Shown piece by piece: positions 53,066 to 62,748 of a stretch of 64,000 bases of DNA; positions within the stretch are counted from its first letter, which is position 1; each line of letters opens with the position of its first letter. Made by a program: the position numbers and the translations under genes. This DNA is from Motiliproteus sp036960405 (GTDB lineage Bacteria; Pseudomonadota; Gammaproteobacteria; Pseudomonadales; Balneatricaceae), in the NCBI GenBank assembly GCA_036960405.1, contig JBALWS010000009.1:9025-73024 (forward strand), read 5' to 3'. The notes under the pieces were generated by a model, which saw nothing but the letters and a program-made list of their open reading frames with translations, ran no database searches and was not told the DNA's origin.

Positions 53066-53281
53066 ATGAACGATTCGACATTATGCTTAAGAAATATGCA
53101 GTCTAGTCAGGTTGCTGAAGCGGCGACTAAAACGGATTGGAGAGAGCGGCTGCAGCGTTGGGCTATCAATTGGCGGACCCGTCGTCAGTTACGCCAGCTA
53201 GATAGCTATCTGCTCAAGGATATCGGCGTTAGTCGGGGCGATGCGATGATCGAAGCCGAGAAGCCATTTTGGCAAGATTGA
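53066..53281 (+). CDS. DUF1127 domain small protein
   Basis: 71 aa. The C-terminal RTRRQLRQLDSYLLKDIGVSRGDAMIEAEKPFW is the DUF1127 (YjiS-like) motif: a basic helix and the KDIGVSR turn. Members are small, often stress- or metabolism-linked RNA-interacting candidates. The gene is divergent from the LysR gene by 130 bases, so that regulator may control it. Confidence 0.92.
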   Translation: MNDSTLCLRNMQSSQVAEAATKTDWRERLQRWAINWRTRRQLRQLDSYLLKDIGVSRGDAMIEAEKPFWQD

Positions 53282-53400
53282 TGGGAAACCAGTTGTAAGG
53301 CCTAGTCGTGCTGTTGAAGGGTGGCAGGCCTTTTTGATTGATAGCTGTATAGAGAAAAGCAGGTCTGGCAGAAACGCGATTGGACTTAATGCGAGGCTCC

Positions 53401-55131
53401 TTAACTCTCATCGTTGGTGGCAAATAACAGGTTGTTTTTGCCCTGTCGCTTGACCCGGTACATCGCCTTATCGGCTTTTTTGATTAGCTGGTCGGCATTA
53501 TCACCATGCTCAGGATAGAGAGCGATGCCGATACTGATTCCAATCTGAGCCTGCCGTGCGTCTAATTTGAAAGGCAGGCTACACACTTCTAGCAGCTTTT
53601 TGGCGATAGTCTCGGCTGTCTCCCTACCTTCGATATTGGTCAATACAATCAGAAACTCGTCACCGCCAATGCGTGCTACGGTGTCGACTTCGCGCACGCA
53701 AGCGCCCAGTCTTTGTGCGACCCCCTGCAATAGCAGGTCTCCGGCCCGATGGCCCAAGTTGTCGTTAACCTTCTTAAAGCCATCGAGGTCGACAAACATC
53801 AGGGCCGCCTGGGTTAAGTTGCGTCGAGAGACGGCCAGTGCCCCGGTAAGACGATCCATGGCCAGGCGAACGCTGGGTAGCCCGGTTAAGCTATCGTGGT
53901 TGGCTAGATGCTGCAGCTGTTGTTCCGCTTGCTTGCGCTCGAATAGCAAACCCAGCTGGCGCCCGGCGCTGTCGAGTACCTGCGCTAAATCTTGCTCCGG
54001 CTCGGTGGCCTCCCTAGCAAAAAACACCATCACTGCAGCCACCTCGGCCTGAGCCAGCACCGGAACGGCATAGCCTGTTTTGATGCCTGCCTTAGTCGCC
54101 GATTGGGTTTTGCTGAAGTGGGGATCTTGGCTCACATCAGCGAGCCATTCACTTTTTCCGCTGGCCAGTACTCGACCGGGTAACCCCTGGCCGGGCTCGA
54201 ACACAGTCTGTTCAATCTCTTGCTGAAAAGGTAGTAGCAGAGGGTCTTGTTCGAGATGGCTGATCTCTGCCGGTAGCAGCCGTTGCTTGGGGTTAATAAA
54301 GGGAAGGTAGACACGGCCTACCGGCCAACCGGTATAAGCACATATATCCGCTAGTGTTGCCTGCAACGCCGCTTCGGTTGTTTTCGCGCTGTTGGCATGC
54401 TGCGCTGTAGCATGAAGCAGCTGTAATATTTGCGATTTCTTGCGCAGCGTTGCTTCGGTGTTTTTCTGCTCGCTGATATCTTGAAACAAGCCGATATGTT
54501 TGAGAATGGCACCTTTGCGGTCTTTGATCGCCACGATCGATAGCTTCTCAGGAAAAATTTCACCCGCTCGGTTCTTGCTCCATATTTCGCCATGCCAAGC
54601 ACCGGTAACTGAAATCGACCGCCACATCCGCCGATAAAAGTTTTTATCCTGGAGGCCGGATTGAAACATATTGGGATTCTTGCCTATCACCTCGTCAGGA
54701 CTAAAGCCGGTAATGCGGCTAAAGCCTGGATTGACTTTGGTGATGATATTACGTGCGTCGGTAACAATGATGCCACCCGCGACTTCGTTGAATACGGTTG
54801 CCGCTTGTTCCAAGTCGGCGGTATCTATCTTGTGACGGATGATGAGTACTGCGGTGACCCAAATGACAAAAATGGCCAGCCCCCGGTTGGTCAGGACCAT
54901 CCAGTGAACCCCCTCCGGGGCGGAGTAGAAATAACCGATCAATGTACCGGCCGATCCCAGCACTGCCAAAATAACGGTGACATAGGGTCGAGAAAACCAC
55001 AGACCGACCATGACAAATGCCACGTAAGGGACTCCCCCGGCCACGCCTAAAGGAAGCGAACAGTCAAATAGCAGCACTGACAGATAGATTAAAACGGCAA
55101 TAACAATACGGGGAGACAACAACATCGACAT
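53401..55131 (-). CDS. Membrane diguanylate cyclase (PAS-GAF-GGDEF)
   Basis: 576 aa. About four N-terminal membrane helices (6-100), a PAS domain (about 110-230, ITKVNPGFSRITGFSPDEVIGKN), a GAF domain (about 245-400), then GGDEF. The active site GGDEF is intact in VARIGGDEFLIVL, and the inhibitory I-site RxxD (REVD) is present five residues before it, so the enzyme should make c-di-GMP under product inhibition. No EAL domain follows. It is a single gene with no obvious partner. Confidence 0.95.
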   Translation of the reverse strand: MSMLLSPRIVIAVLIYLSVLLFDCSLPLGVAGGVPYVAFVMVGLWFSRPYVTVILAVLGSAGTLIGYFYSAPEGVHWMVLTNRGLAIFVIWVTAVLIIRHKIDTADLEQAATVFNEVAGGIIVTDARNIITKVNPGFSRITGFSPDEVIGKNPNMFQSGLQDKNFYRRMWRSISVTGAWHGEIWSKNRAGEIFPEKLSIVAIKDRKGAILKHIGLFQDISEQKNTEATLRKKSQILQLLHATAQHANSAKTTEAALQATLADICAYTGWPVGRVYLPFINPKQRLLPAEISHLEQDPLLLPFQQEIEQTVFEPGQGLPGRVLASGKSEWLADVSQDPHFSKTQSATKAGIKTGYAVPVLAQAEVAAVMVFFAREATEPEQDLAQVLDSAGRQLGLLFERKQAEQQLQHLANHDSLTGLPSVRLAMDRLTGALAVSRRNLTQAALMFVDLDGFKKVNDNLGHRAGDLLLQGVAQRLGACVREVDTVARIGGDEFLIVLTNIEGRETAETIAKKLLEVCSLPFKLDARQAQIGISIGIALYPEHGDNADQLIKKADKAMYRVKRQGKNNLLFATNDES

Positions 55132-55351
55132 ATACTCCGAGCAGTGCCATTTAGTTTGGTCGGTTAATGACTAGATGTAAACCAACGTAAAATTGAGGGT
55201 CACGGGAGCTTTTTCTGAGTTCTTTTTCGACAAATCTCAATATCAGTACAATACTCACTTAAGGCTTGGAGTCCGGGGGGCGCCAAGCTTGGGAGGGCTT
55301 GAGCTGTGCCCACCTCATTGATTTAGTACTTCTCAAAGAGGTAAACATGTA

Positions 55352-56527
55352 ATGCAGATAAAAAAACGCCTATTGGTGGTCGCGCTTGGGGCGGCCATTG
55401 CGACTCCTGCTACTGTTTGGGCAGGAGAACTGGAAGACTTGAAAGCCGATATGCTCAAGATGATGGAGCGGATCGAGCACTTAGAAACTCAAAAAGGAGT
55501 AACGGCTAAGCCTGCCAAGACAACCGTCCGCTCGGGAAGCAGCAAAGCGCGGGTGACGCTGTCTGGTCATATCAACCGGGCCGTACTGTTAACCGACGAT
55601 GGTGATAGTACCGACGTTCACCATGTCGATAATGAAAACTCCAATAGCCGCTTCCGTATTCTTGGCGAAGTGGATGCGTCCGAAACTCTAACCGTGGGAT
55701 CGGTGCTGGAGGTTGAGTTCGAATCCAACTCATCCGGCGATGTATCGCAATCCAATACCGATGACGCCAGCCCGAATAACTTCCAGCGGCGCAAGTTTGA
55801 GATCTACTTTGCCGATACCTGGGGCAAGTTGTGGATGGGTCAAGGGGATATGGCCAGCAACGGCACTTCGGAGGTTGACCTGTCTGGCACCACGTTGGCG
55901 GGTTACTCGGCGGTTGGCGATGTGGCCGGGGGATATATGTTTTATGACAATATGGTCCCTGGATTGGGTACTGTCACGATAGGTGATGCCTTTAGCCAGA
56001 TGGACGGCCAGTCGCGTCGCAATCGGCTTCGCTACGATACGCCCAATATGAGCGGCTTCGTGGTCTCGGCCAGCCACGGTGAGAACGACCGCGGTGATGT
56101 CGCGCTACGCTACGGCGCCAACTTCGACGGTACCAAGGTGGCGGGGGCGCTGGCCTACTCCGACAACCGCGACATCGATGGTCTGGTCAACGGCTCGATC
56201 TCGGCGTTGCTGGCCAACGGTTTTAATGTGACTTTCGCTGCGGGGGAGACCGGTGCTGAAGCGGCAGGGCGTTCCGACCCGATGTTCTATTACACCAAAC
56301 TGGGCTATAAGATGGGTGATTCTGCCTATTCGGTGGATTACTACAGCGGTGACGATATCGACGCCAATGATGATGAATCGGAGAGCATCGGTTTCCAGTA
56401 TGTGCGTAATATTCCAAACTGGGGTACCGAGGCGTACCTGCAGGTTCGCCAGTTCTCGCTGGACAGTACCGGAACCGACTATGAGGATATCTACACGTTG
56501 ATTACCGGTGCCAGGGTTAAGTTCTAG
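55352..56527 (+). CDS. Gram-negative porin
   Basis: 391 aa. The signal peptide ends at VWAGELE. A short coiled-coil (LEDLKADMLKMMERIEHLET) and a basic linker precede the beta barrel, which starts VTLSGHINRAVLLTDDGD and ends in GARVKF with the C-terminal Phe needed for outer-membrane assembly. The N-terminal coiled coil is common in porins of marine gammaproteobacteria and may contact peptidoglycan or another partner. GAGG precedes the ATG. A small lipoprotein gene begins immediately after. Confidence 0.93.
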   Translation: MQIKKRLLVVALGAAIATPATVWAGELEDLKADMLKMMERIEHLETQKGVTAKPAKTTVRSGSSKARVTLSGHINRAVLLTDDGDSTDVHHVDNENSNSRFRILGEVDASETLTVGSVLEVEFESNSSGDVSQSNTDDASPNNFQRRKFEIYFADTWGKLWMGQGDMASNGTSEVDLSGTTLAGYSAVGDVAGGYMFYDNMVPGLGTVTIGDAFSQMDGQSRRNRLRYDTPNMSGFVVSASHGENDRGDVALRYGANFDGTKVAGALAYSDNRDIDGLVNGSISALLANGFNVTFAAGETGAEAAGRSDPMFYYTKLGYKMGDSAYSVDYYSGDDIDANDDESESIGFQYVRNIPNWGTEAYLQVRQFSLDSTGTDYEDIYTLITGARVKF

Positions 56528-56528
56528 C

Positions 56529-56729
56529 ATGATAGCGGAACTGCAAACACTACTGTTGGCCGCCAGTCTGGCGCTATTGGTTGGCTGTGCTAATGCCCAG
56601 CCGATGGCGTACAACAGTACTCTGGATAATCCCGAGGGGCCGGGTTTGTTCACCGGCGAGAGCGGGGTTAAAACCATTCCGATCGATATGCCGGCCAAGG
56701 AGGAACGTAGCGAGCCAGAGGCTCAATAG
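56529..56729 (+). CDS. Small lipoprotein downstream of the porin
   Basis: 66 aa from ATG 56529, one base after the porin stop codon. A short hydrophobic start with lipobox LLVGC, then a polar Pro/Glu-rich tail (ESGVKTIPIDMPAKEERSEPE). It was probably co-translated with the porin and shares its terminator. No family is recognised. Coding is supported by the lipobox and position, not by similarity. Confidence 0.65.
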   Translation: MIAELQTLLLAASLALLVGCANAQPMAYNSTLDNPEGPGLFTGESGVKTIPIDMPAKEERSEPEAQ

Positions 56730-56756
56730 TGGTGATATAGTCGCCACATAATAGCG

Positions 56757-56787
56757 ACGGGCATCGATAAGGTGCCCGTTTTTTTTA
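56757..56787 (+). terminator. Rho-independent terminator after the porin-lipoprotein pair
   Basis: ACGGGCA, nine-base loop, TGCCCGT, then eight Ts. Placed 28 bases after the lipoprotein stop. Confidence 0.92.
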
Positions 56788-56915
56788 CCGCAAAAAGTAG
56801 CGCTGACACAGATTCCGTCCAAACCGGGGCAACCTCGCCCAGCGAACAGATTCAGAGAGCGATTAAGGTGACTCTAACCGGTTCCTGATTCGTCTGTTTT
56901 GTTGTGATGGGGCGT

Positions 56916-58220
56916 TCACTGTTTGGTATGTTCTCTGTGTAGCCGCCCCGATTGCTGCATACCAGTTCCCTGGTATGTGGCGATATACTCCATATGCTGG
57001 CCATCTGCTGACAGGGTTCCGACCCCGTTTCCCTGCGAACCATCCGCGACCATAAAGCGGTAGGTCAAGGTTCTGCCTCTCAATATGCCTTCACCCATCC
57101 CTACTACCGTTCCTAGCAGGGGGATCATCGCCTGATAGTTAACCTGGTTTCCCTGCTGCACTATCGCGTATTGAAAACCGTCGTCGTCGTACCAGGTAGA
57201 ACTAATGTTGAGCAGTTGAGGCGGGGGGGCGGCTGCGGTGTTCGTCGCTTGTTGTTGCCGTTTGATCAGGCTTTCATGCAGCGAACCAAGCAATTGCTCG
57301 GAGACCTGACCATCGGCGTTCAGGCTTGCATCACGCTGGAAAGCCAGGATAGCGCGGCTGGTTTTTCCTCCCAGCTGACCATCGATGGCCCCCGGGCTGT
57401 AGCCCAGTTCTGCCAACCGTTGTTGTACTTCCATAACCGTTTCAGATTGATACTTGAAAACAGCATCATCTGGGGGGGAATTACGAATTTCTGGCTCAAC
57501 CTGCTTGGGCGTCAGCATCACCTGTGGGCTTGGAATCGGATTTGGCTCGTCGCCAGTGAAGACGTAGTCTGGCTCCGCTTCTGGGGATGAGAATAGCTCT
57601 ACCAGTGCCAAGCTGATGACGAGGGCGGCAATCAGACCGATCCATGTAGATTTCTTGCTGCTTGGCTTGGGAGCGGTAATAGCTGGCGCTGGTTCGGCAG
57701 GGGGGGCATCTGCGGGCCGGTCTCCTTGAGTGTCCCCCGGAGCGGTCTTGGCGGTGATGCCTAGCGCGTTCTCCAATGCCGAGATCAGTTGCTCGATATC
57801 GGCATTCCAGCGGTCATGGTGCAGCTCAAGCGCTTGCTTTCGGGTCAGTTGTTGCAACTCTTCCGGCAGCTGGGATGATTTGGGCATAGCGGCACCGCGT
57901 ACCTGGACCGGAATGACGCGTATCTTTCTTCGCAGCGCCGAGGCGACCTCCATGCGAACAAAATCGTCAGGGTTCTCCAGCCGCGGTTGCCCCTCCGAGT
58001 CGACACAACTAAGCCATTCCTTGCCGATCAGTACCAGCAGAACGCCGCAGGAGGAGAGGCTCTTATCGATCGCCTCGATAAAATCCAGCCCCAGCTCAAT
58101 GTCTTCTACATCCATAAAGATCTGATCAGAACCGAAGTGGGCTGTCAGGCTCTGAAACAGACTTCGAGCAAAACCGTCGGCATCCTCTCGACGATAGCTG
58201 ATAAAAATTCCATTTTTCAT
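56916..58220 (-). CDS. TIR domain-transmembrane-peptidoglycan-binding protein
   Basis: 434 aa from ATG 58220 (GGGAGAG eight bases upstream). Residues 1-150 form a TIR domain (GIFISYRREDADGFAR; LLVLIGKEWL). Glu91 in DFVRMEVASAL sits where SARM1 and bacterial NADase TIRs have the catalytic Glu. A Pro/Ala-rich linker and one membrane helix (about 190-210) follow, then a peptidoglycan-binding 1 domain (about 265-325, VQQRLAELGYSPGAIDGQLG) and a C-terminal beta-rich domain of about 90 residues. Topology would put TIR in the cytoplasm and the wall-binding part in the periplasm. It is a single gene next to the gsp operon end. A signalling or defence role is inferred. Confidence 0.85.
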   Translation of the reverse strand: MKNGIFISYRREDADGFARSLFQSLTAHFGSDQIFMDVEDIELGLDFIEAIDKSLSSCGVLLVLIGKEWLSCVDSEGQPRLENPDDFVRMEVASALRRKIRVIPVQVRGAAMPKSSQLPEELQQLTRKQALELHHDRWNADIEQLISALENALGITAKTAPGDTQGDRPADAPPAEPAPAITAPKPSSKKSTWIGLIAALVISLALVELFSSPEAEPDYVFTGDEPNPIPSPQVMLTPKQVEPEIRNSPPDDAVFKYQSETVMEVQQRLAELGYSPGAIDGQLGGKTSRAILAFQRDASLNADGQVSEQLLGSLHESLIKRQQQATNTAAAPPPQLLNISSTWYDDDGFQYAIVQQGNQVNYQAMIPLLGTVVGMGEGILRGRTLTYRFMVADGSQGNGVGTLSADGQHMEYIATYQGTGMQQSGRLHREHTKQ

Positions 58221-58521
58221 GGTGACGACTCTCCCGCCGATTCGCTGTGTCCAGGCCTTATGCCATCCAGTCATCGTCCTTGATAAACGTCGCCTCTGGG
58301 CGCGCAGGTGAAGGTTCGTTGCCTATTCTGGAGGTACAAGCCCAGGCTAGCGTTAGCAAAACTCTAGCGTTAGAAAAACTATAGTCGTGTGGCCCCCTGT
58401 GCGAAAGGCGCTAATGCTGCGGTAACTAGCCCTGCATCCAGGGCGTAGCGAATAGGGTAGGGGTATATGGATACATCGCAGCAACTGTTTATGGCTGCAA
58501 AGTCATGTTCTTTTAGCGCGG

Positions 58522-58995
58522 CTAGCCGGTTACCAGTGTCAATCTCGCTTTGCTGAAACCGCTCTCGGGTAGCGGCTGCAAATTGAGCTTATCAAGACTG
58601 ACGCCTTGCTTGGCGAGCTGGTCGATCAGTTTGAGTAGCGTGTTAAATTCGACCCGGTCGATCCATAACTGAAGCTTCTGCTCGTTGCTGCTTTGCAGTC
58701 GAGTTAGACCGATTTTCAGCCCCGAGGCGGTGTGGGTGACGCGTTGTTGCAGCGAACCGCTGGCGGTCGTGTTATCGCTATTTTGGCGATAACTGTCGAT
58801 CTGTTGGGCGGCCTGTTGGATCCAGTTTATCTGCTGGGTTTTGCTTTGGATAACGCGTTGCAACTGCTGATTGCTGCTGCTGATCGGTCGCCAGAACAGC
58901 AAAAAAACCAACAAGCTGATGGTGATGCAGCCACCGGCTGCGAAGAGGAACTTTTCGCGGTCGCTCAGGCTTTGGTACCAGCGGTTAAGCATCAT
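58522..58995 (-). CDS. gspM: Type II secretion system protein GspM
   Basis: 157 aa. A short cytoplasmic start, one membrane helix (FLFAAGGCITISLLVFLLF), a coiled-coil stretch and a small ferredoxin-like periplasmic domain. GspM sits in the inner-membrane platform with GspL. Its start overlaps gspL's end by four bases. It is the last gsp gene here; gspN is not found in the 247 bases before the TIR gene. Confidence 0.88.
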   Translation of the reverse strand: MMLNRWYQSLSDREKFLFAAGGCITISLLVFLLFWRPISSSNQQLQRVIQSKTQQINWIQQAAQQIDSYRQNSDNTTASGSLQQRVTHTASGLKIGLTRLQSSNEQKLQLWIDRVEFNTLLKLIDQLAKQGVSLDKLNLQPLPESGFSKARLTLVTG

Positions 58996-60146
58996 AGATC
59001 CCCCTTGATGGTAAGTTGGCCGCTGACCTGTCCGTTTTGTTGGCGCGAACGCTGGATCTGGGCTTGCAGGCCTTGCAGACCCAGTTGTTCGACAAAACCT
59101 TCCAGAGCCGCATGGCTGGGCGCTTCGAGCTCTAGAGTGAGGGTTTGCTGGTCGGCCTGGTAAAGCGCATTTTGGATCTTTAAGCCTTGGCTGCTGTTAA
59201 ACGCGGGCAGCGCCCGTTGCAGTATCCGCAGAAAATCGCTGCCCTGGCCGCGTTGAGCCAGCCGATTGAGTTCGGCTTCGATCTGGATTTTTGGATTGAC
59301 CCGACGACTGCCCGGCAGAGTGGTTTCAAACAGCTGGGTGATCTGCTGGTCGAGCTGCTGTTTTTGTTGGGTCAGTTGATGGTTCTGCCATAGCAGTTGG
59401 CCGCCTTGTAACAGCATGATCAAAACCAGCAGCAGCGCCGGAAACTTCCAAGCTCTTAGCATCTGCTTGACCGGGTCTTTGAGTTTGTACTGGCCCTGTA
59501 GCAGGTCGATCGCGGTGTCGGGGGCAAAGCAGGCTGCCAGCGAGCAAAGGCTGTTGTTACTATCGGGCAGCGGGCTGATGGTTTGGCCGAGCTGATCTTC
59601 AGCCAGCGTTAACCACTGCTCGGCTTGAGCGCTGGGGAAGGAGAAACTTTGTCCCTGCGATTGACGGATCAGGGTCTGATCGAGTGAACTGATCACTCGT
59701 GGTTGTCCGGCCTCGGTGGCCAGCGATTGAGCATCGACGATCAAAGCCTGGATCGGCAGGCCGGCATCGATCAGCCATTGCTGCCAGCTATCCATCAATG
59801 GCCGGGCAACGACTGCAACCGGATAACGGCCGGGTTCAATCGCGGCTCCGGTAGCGAAGTGTAGCGACTCGATCTCTTCGCACAACTGCTCTTCAAGCTG
59901 GTAGGGGATCGCATCACGTGCGGCGCGACTGTCGTTGGGCAGCTGCACCTCGGTGGTCAGCACCGCGCTATTAGACACTAACGCGTAGCTGGGAGTACGG
60001 ATCGCCAGTGCAGTGAGCTGGCTGAGTTGGGCCGCACCGTCGAGTTGGCCCTGATCCAGCGCCCGTTGATGGCTGTCGTCCCAGTGCAGCCAGTGGATAG
60101 GCTGGTCCGGGCTGGTTCCTAACTGTAGCAGCAGGCGTTCACTCAT
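58992..60146 (-). CDS. gspL: Type II secretion system protein GspL
   Basis: 384 aa. A cytoplasmic actin-like domain (about 1-230) that recruits the GspE ATPase, one membrane helix (FPALLLVLIMLLQGGQLLW, about 250-270) and a periplasmic coiled-coil plus ferredoxin-like domain. The start overlaps the end of gspK by eight bases. Length and layout are normal. Confidence 0.92.
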   Translation of the reverse strand: MSERLLLQLGTSPDQPIHWLHWDDSHQRALDQGQLDGAAQLSQLTALAIRTPSYALVSNSAVLTTEVQLPNDSRAARDAIPYQLEEQLCEEIESLHFATGAAIEPGRYPVAVVARPLMDSWQQWLIDAGLPIQALIVDAQSLATEAGQPRVISSLDQTLIRQSQGQSFSFPSAQAEQWLTLAEDQLGQTISPLPDSNNSLCSLAACFAPDTAIDLLQGQYKLKDPVKQMLRAWKFPALLLVLIMLLQGGQLLWQNHQLTQQKQQLDQQITQLFETTLPGSRRVNPKIQIEAELNRLAQRGQGSDFLRILQRALPAFNSSQGLKIQNALYQADQQTLTLELEAPSHAALEGFVEQLGLQGLQAQIQRSRQQNGQVSGQLTIKGDL

Positions 60147-61164
60147 TGGGGCCTCCGTAACGGCGCCGATAGGTAACAGGTTGGTTGCTTGGATCGATCT
60201 TAAATTGGCTGAACAGAATCAGGTTGGCATCGTAATACCTCACCTGAATCCTGGCCAGAAAAAACTCTGATGTGACGTTCAGGTGGTCGAACAATTTTAT
60301 ACTCAGCGGAGGGGTCAGAACCGGCAGCAGCGTTACAAAATCGCCGACATTGGCAAAACCGTCATCGGGGCGGCTCTGCAGGGCGGTTTCGATATCGGTG
60401 CTGGAATGCTTGCCGTCTAGGATAGCGGCCAACAGCGGAGCTTGTTCCTCAGCCAGGGTATTGATGTTCACTTTCAAGTCGGGTGTTGGCAGGGTGCACA
60501 GGTAGGGGGACCACTGCTCCAGCAGCTCGATCTGCGCATCGTCGCTAGGGTTGAAACCGTTGATCAGTTTGAGTTCGCTGGGATCGGTTAAGGGGCCGTT
60601 GGCGGGCAGATAAGCCGGGTCGAGGCCGTTGTAGTGAAGATCTTCAACCCCCTCAAACCCAGAGGGTAGAGTGTCGTTATCGACCCAGTCCAGCAGAGGT
60701 TCGACCAGTTGTAGGATTTGATGGGGGTCGGCATCGAGCTCAACCAATAGCTGTTTGAGTTGGCGCTCGAGTAGCGGCACCGTGGGGCGGCTGGCTTGCG
60801 GGGTGTTCAGCGAGGATAGCGCATTGAGGTTAAAGCAGTTCTGCTGATCGAGGATCTGGATGGTCATGCTGCCACCGTCGATCGGATAGCTCAGGTAGGG
60901 GTTGGCCCAGTCCTGATCCAGATTGATGGTCGGGTCATTTTTGGCGATTTCGATCAGCCCTCTGGCTAACCGCTCGGCACCGATGGCGTACCAGGAGGCC
61001 TGTTGATACTGCTGTCTGTTTTGTGCTTTTTGGATTTCGAACTGAATTCGACTGCTGGTTTCGGTAGCGATGATGCTGACCACGGCGACGATCAGCAGCA
61101 CCATGATCAGCGCGATGCCCTGTTGCCGGGGTGGTGGCTTGGCAGAGGGGAGTGTCTGAACCAT
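60139..61164 (-). CDS. gspK: Type II secretion minor pseudopilin GspK
   Basis: 341 aa. The prepilin start QQGIALIMVLLIVAVVSII lacks the usual Glu at position 5, which is normal for GspK at the pseudopilus tip. The large globular part has the helical insert with Asp-rich calcium-type loops (DWVDNDTLPSGFEGVED). It forms the tip complex with GspI and GspJ. Confidence 0.93.
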   Translation of the reverse strand: MVQTLPSAKPPPRQQGIALIMVLLIVAVVSIIATETSSRIQFEIQKAQNRQQYQQASWYAIGAERLARGLIEIAKNDPTINLDQDWANPYLSYPIDGGSMTIQILDQQNCFNLNALSSLNTPQASRPTVPLLERQLKQLLVELDADPHQILQLVEPLLDWVDNDTLPSGFEGVEDLHYNGLDPAYLPANGPLTDPSELKLINGFNPSDDAQIELLEQWSPYLCTLPTPDLKVNINTLAEEQAPLLAAILDGKHSSTDIETALQSRPDDGFANVGDFVTLLPVLTPPLSIKLFDHLNVTSEFFLARIQVRYYDANLILFSQFKIDPSNQPVTYRRRYGGPNE

Positions 61165-61814
61165 CAGCTGTCACCCGGTATCAGAATCAGTTGGGTGACA
61201 TCGGTGAATTTTAGCGTCTGCAGCTGAATTTCGATCGCTTTGGGCATCGGGCTAGCACCCGCGGTGGGCGCCGCGCCGGCCGTGCTTAGTGGCGGCCACT
61301 GGCTATGCCACTGGTTGCCATGGAAGAAGCGCAATCGCAGTTCGGTGATATCGGACAAGATGGCACTCGAATGCCAAGGTGTGGTGACCGAAGGGTCTAA
61401 CACCGAGCTGGTTTCGCGAAGCAGTTGATCGTCTTCGACTCTGTAGCGCACCTGCTCCAACGTGGAACCGATAGCCGATCTGTTAAGCATCCGCCTGCCG
61501 GTCTTGAAAAACTGTAGCAGAAGGCCTTCCTCGCTGGCGTTGGCTTCATTGTTGGCAATCAAGGCAGGAGCCAGCGGATCGCCGTAGAGGTCTCGGCCTT
61601 GGCGCAGCACCAGTTGCTCGATATCGCGGCTTAGCAGGCGTTGGCTGCGCTGCAGGTGCTCGAGCGAGGTCTGTTTGTCGCCGATGATAGTTTGGCTGCG
61701 CAGGGCGCTGTTGAGCGCCAGTGCTGAGGCTATCCCGAGTAGCGATAACAGGCCCACCGCCACCAGCATCTCGATCAGGGTAAAGCCTTGTTGAGAGGGG
61801 GAGCGGCGGCTCAT
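61164..61814 (-). CDS. gspJ: Type II secretion minor pseudopilin GspJ
   Basis: 216 aa. The prepilin peptidase motif QQGFTLIEMLVAVG is near the start, followed by the long hydrophobic helix and a beta-rich globular domain. It shares one base with gspK and overlaps gspI by four. Confidence 0.93.
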   Translation of the reverse strand: MSRRSPSQQGFTLIEMLVAVGLLSLLGIASALALNSALRSQTIIGDKQTSLEHLQRSQRLLSRDIEQLVLRQGRDLYGDPLAPALIANNEANASEEGLLLQFFKTGRRMLNRSAIGSTLEQVRYRVEDDQLLRETSSVLDPSVTTPWHSSAILSDITELRLRFFHGNQWHSQWPPLSTAGAAPTAGASPMPKAIEIQLQTLKFTDVTQLILIPGDS

Positions 61815-62209
61815 GGGGTCGGCCCCATAAAGGCCTGGAGTTCGGCCAAGCGATTATCTTGCTGCTCGACGCTGACACTGACTTTGCGGATCAGCTTGTT
61901 GTCGGTGGTGACGACGGTTCGAAGCAGTTTAAATGAACGGCCGCCAAGCTCGATCTTATCGCTGTTGTTTCCCAATCCTGGCCAGGCCGGTTGTAGCTGC
62001 AGTTCGATCAAGGCGTTGTTGGCCACCAGTTGGGCAAAAAAGCGTAGCTCTAACTGTTCGGTATGGCGGCTGTTTTCGCCAATCACTTTGAACATCCCGC
62101 CGGCGGCTACCGCAAAAATAAACACGGCGACCAGTAGCTCCAGTAGCGACATTCCTCGCTGTTGAACGTTGTTCAAAGGTAAACAATTAGGAGTTAAAAG
62201 TGATCTCAT
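61811..62209 (-). CDS. gspI: Type II secretion minor pseudopilin GspI
   Basis: 132 aa. The prepilin motif QRGMSLLELLVAVFIFAVAAGG is at about residue 17; the globular domain is short, as usual. Four-base overlaps on both sides show tight translational coupling within the operon. Confidence 0.92.
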   Translation of the reverse strand: MRSLLTPNCLPLNNVQQRGMSLLELLVAVFIFAVAAGGMFKVIGENSRHTEQLELRFFAQLVANNALIELQLQPAWPGLGNNSDKIELGGRSFKLLRTVVTTDNKLIRKVSVSVEQQDNRLAELQAFMGPTP

Positions 62210-62730
62210 CGTTGCGGCTCGATCACGGTTAGGTTGGTTTCGCCGGTCAAGTATCCCTGAATAACGAAGCCAGGGGTCTCTTCATCGATACTGAGGCTGA
62301 GTTGGAAGTCGCTCATCTGACCATCGCTGAGAAACAGTATCTGCGGTTGCTGGGCTTCTTCAAGCTCGACAAGCTGACCCGCTACGCTGAGTTCAAATTG
62401 CGCCAGCTCGGGCAATCCTCGGGGGGCAAAGCGTGATTGAGGTTCGAGCAATTTCCATCTGTCACCATCGAAGTGATAGAAGTCGTACTGCTCGGTGGTG
62501 ACCAGTAAGCCTATATCCTGATTTTGAAACACCGCTTGTTGGTTGGCCAGGTTGATCTGCGCGTGTAACCGTGTGGCGTGCTGTTGCAGTTGCTGCCCGG
62601 CGTTATCGGGTAGCGCCAGGCTGACCGTGCCGACCATCAGCCCGATAATCAGGATCACCAGCATCAGCTCCAACAGGGTGAAGCCGAGCTGGTGATGACT
62701 CCTCTCTAGCGAGCCTCTCATCGGGGTCAT
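62206..62730 (-). CDS. gspH: Type II secretion minor pseudopilin GspH
   Basis: 174 aa. The prepilin motif QLGFTLLELMLVILIIGLM is followed by a beta-sandwich domain. An ATG three codons later (62721) could also be the start. It lies between gspG and gspI. Confidence 0.92.
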   Translation of the reverse strand: MTPMRGSLERSHHQLGFTLLELMLVILIIGLMVGTVSLALPDNAGQQLQQHATRLHAQINLANQQAVFQNQDIGLLVTTEQYDFYHFDGDRWKLLEPQSRFAPRGLPELAQFELSVAGQLVELEEAQQPQILFLSDGQMSDFQLSLSIDEETPGFVIQGYLTGETNLTVIEPQR

Positions 62731-62748
62731 GGAGCGCCGGGAAGCAAA

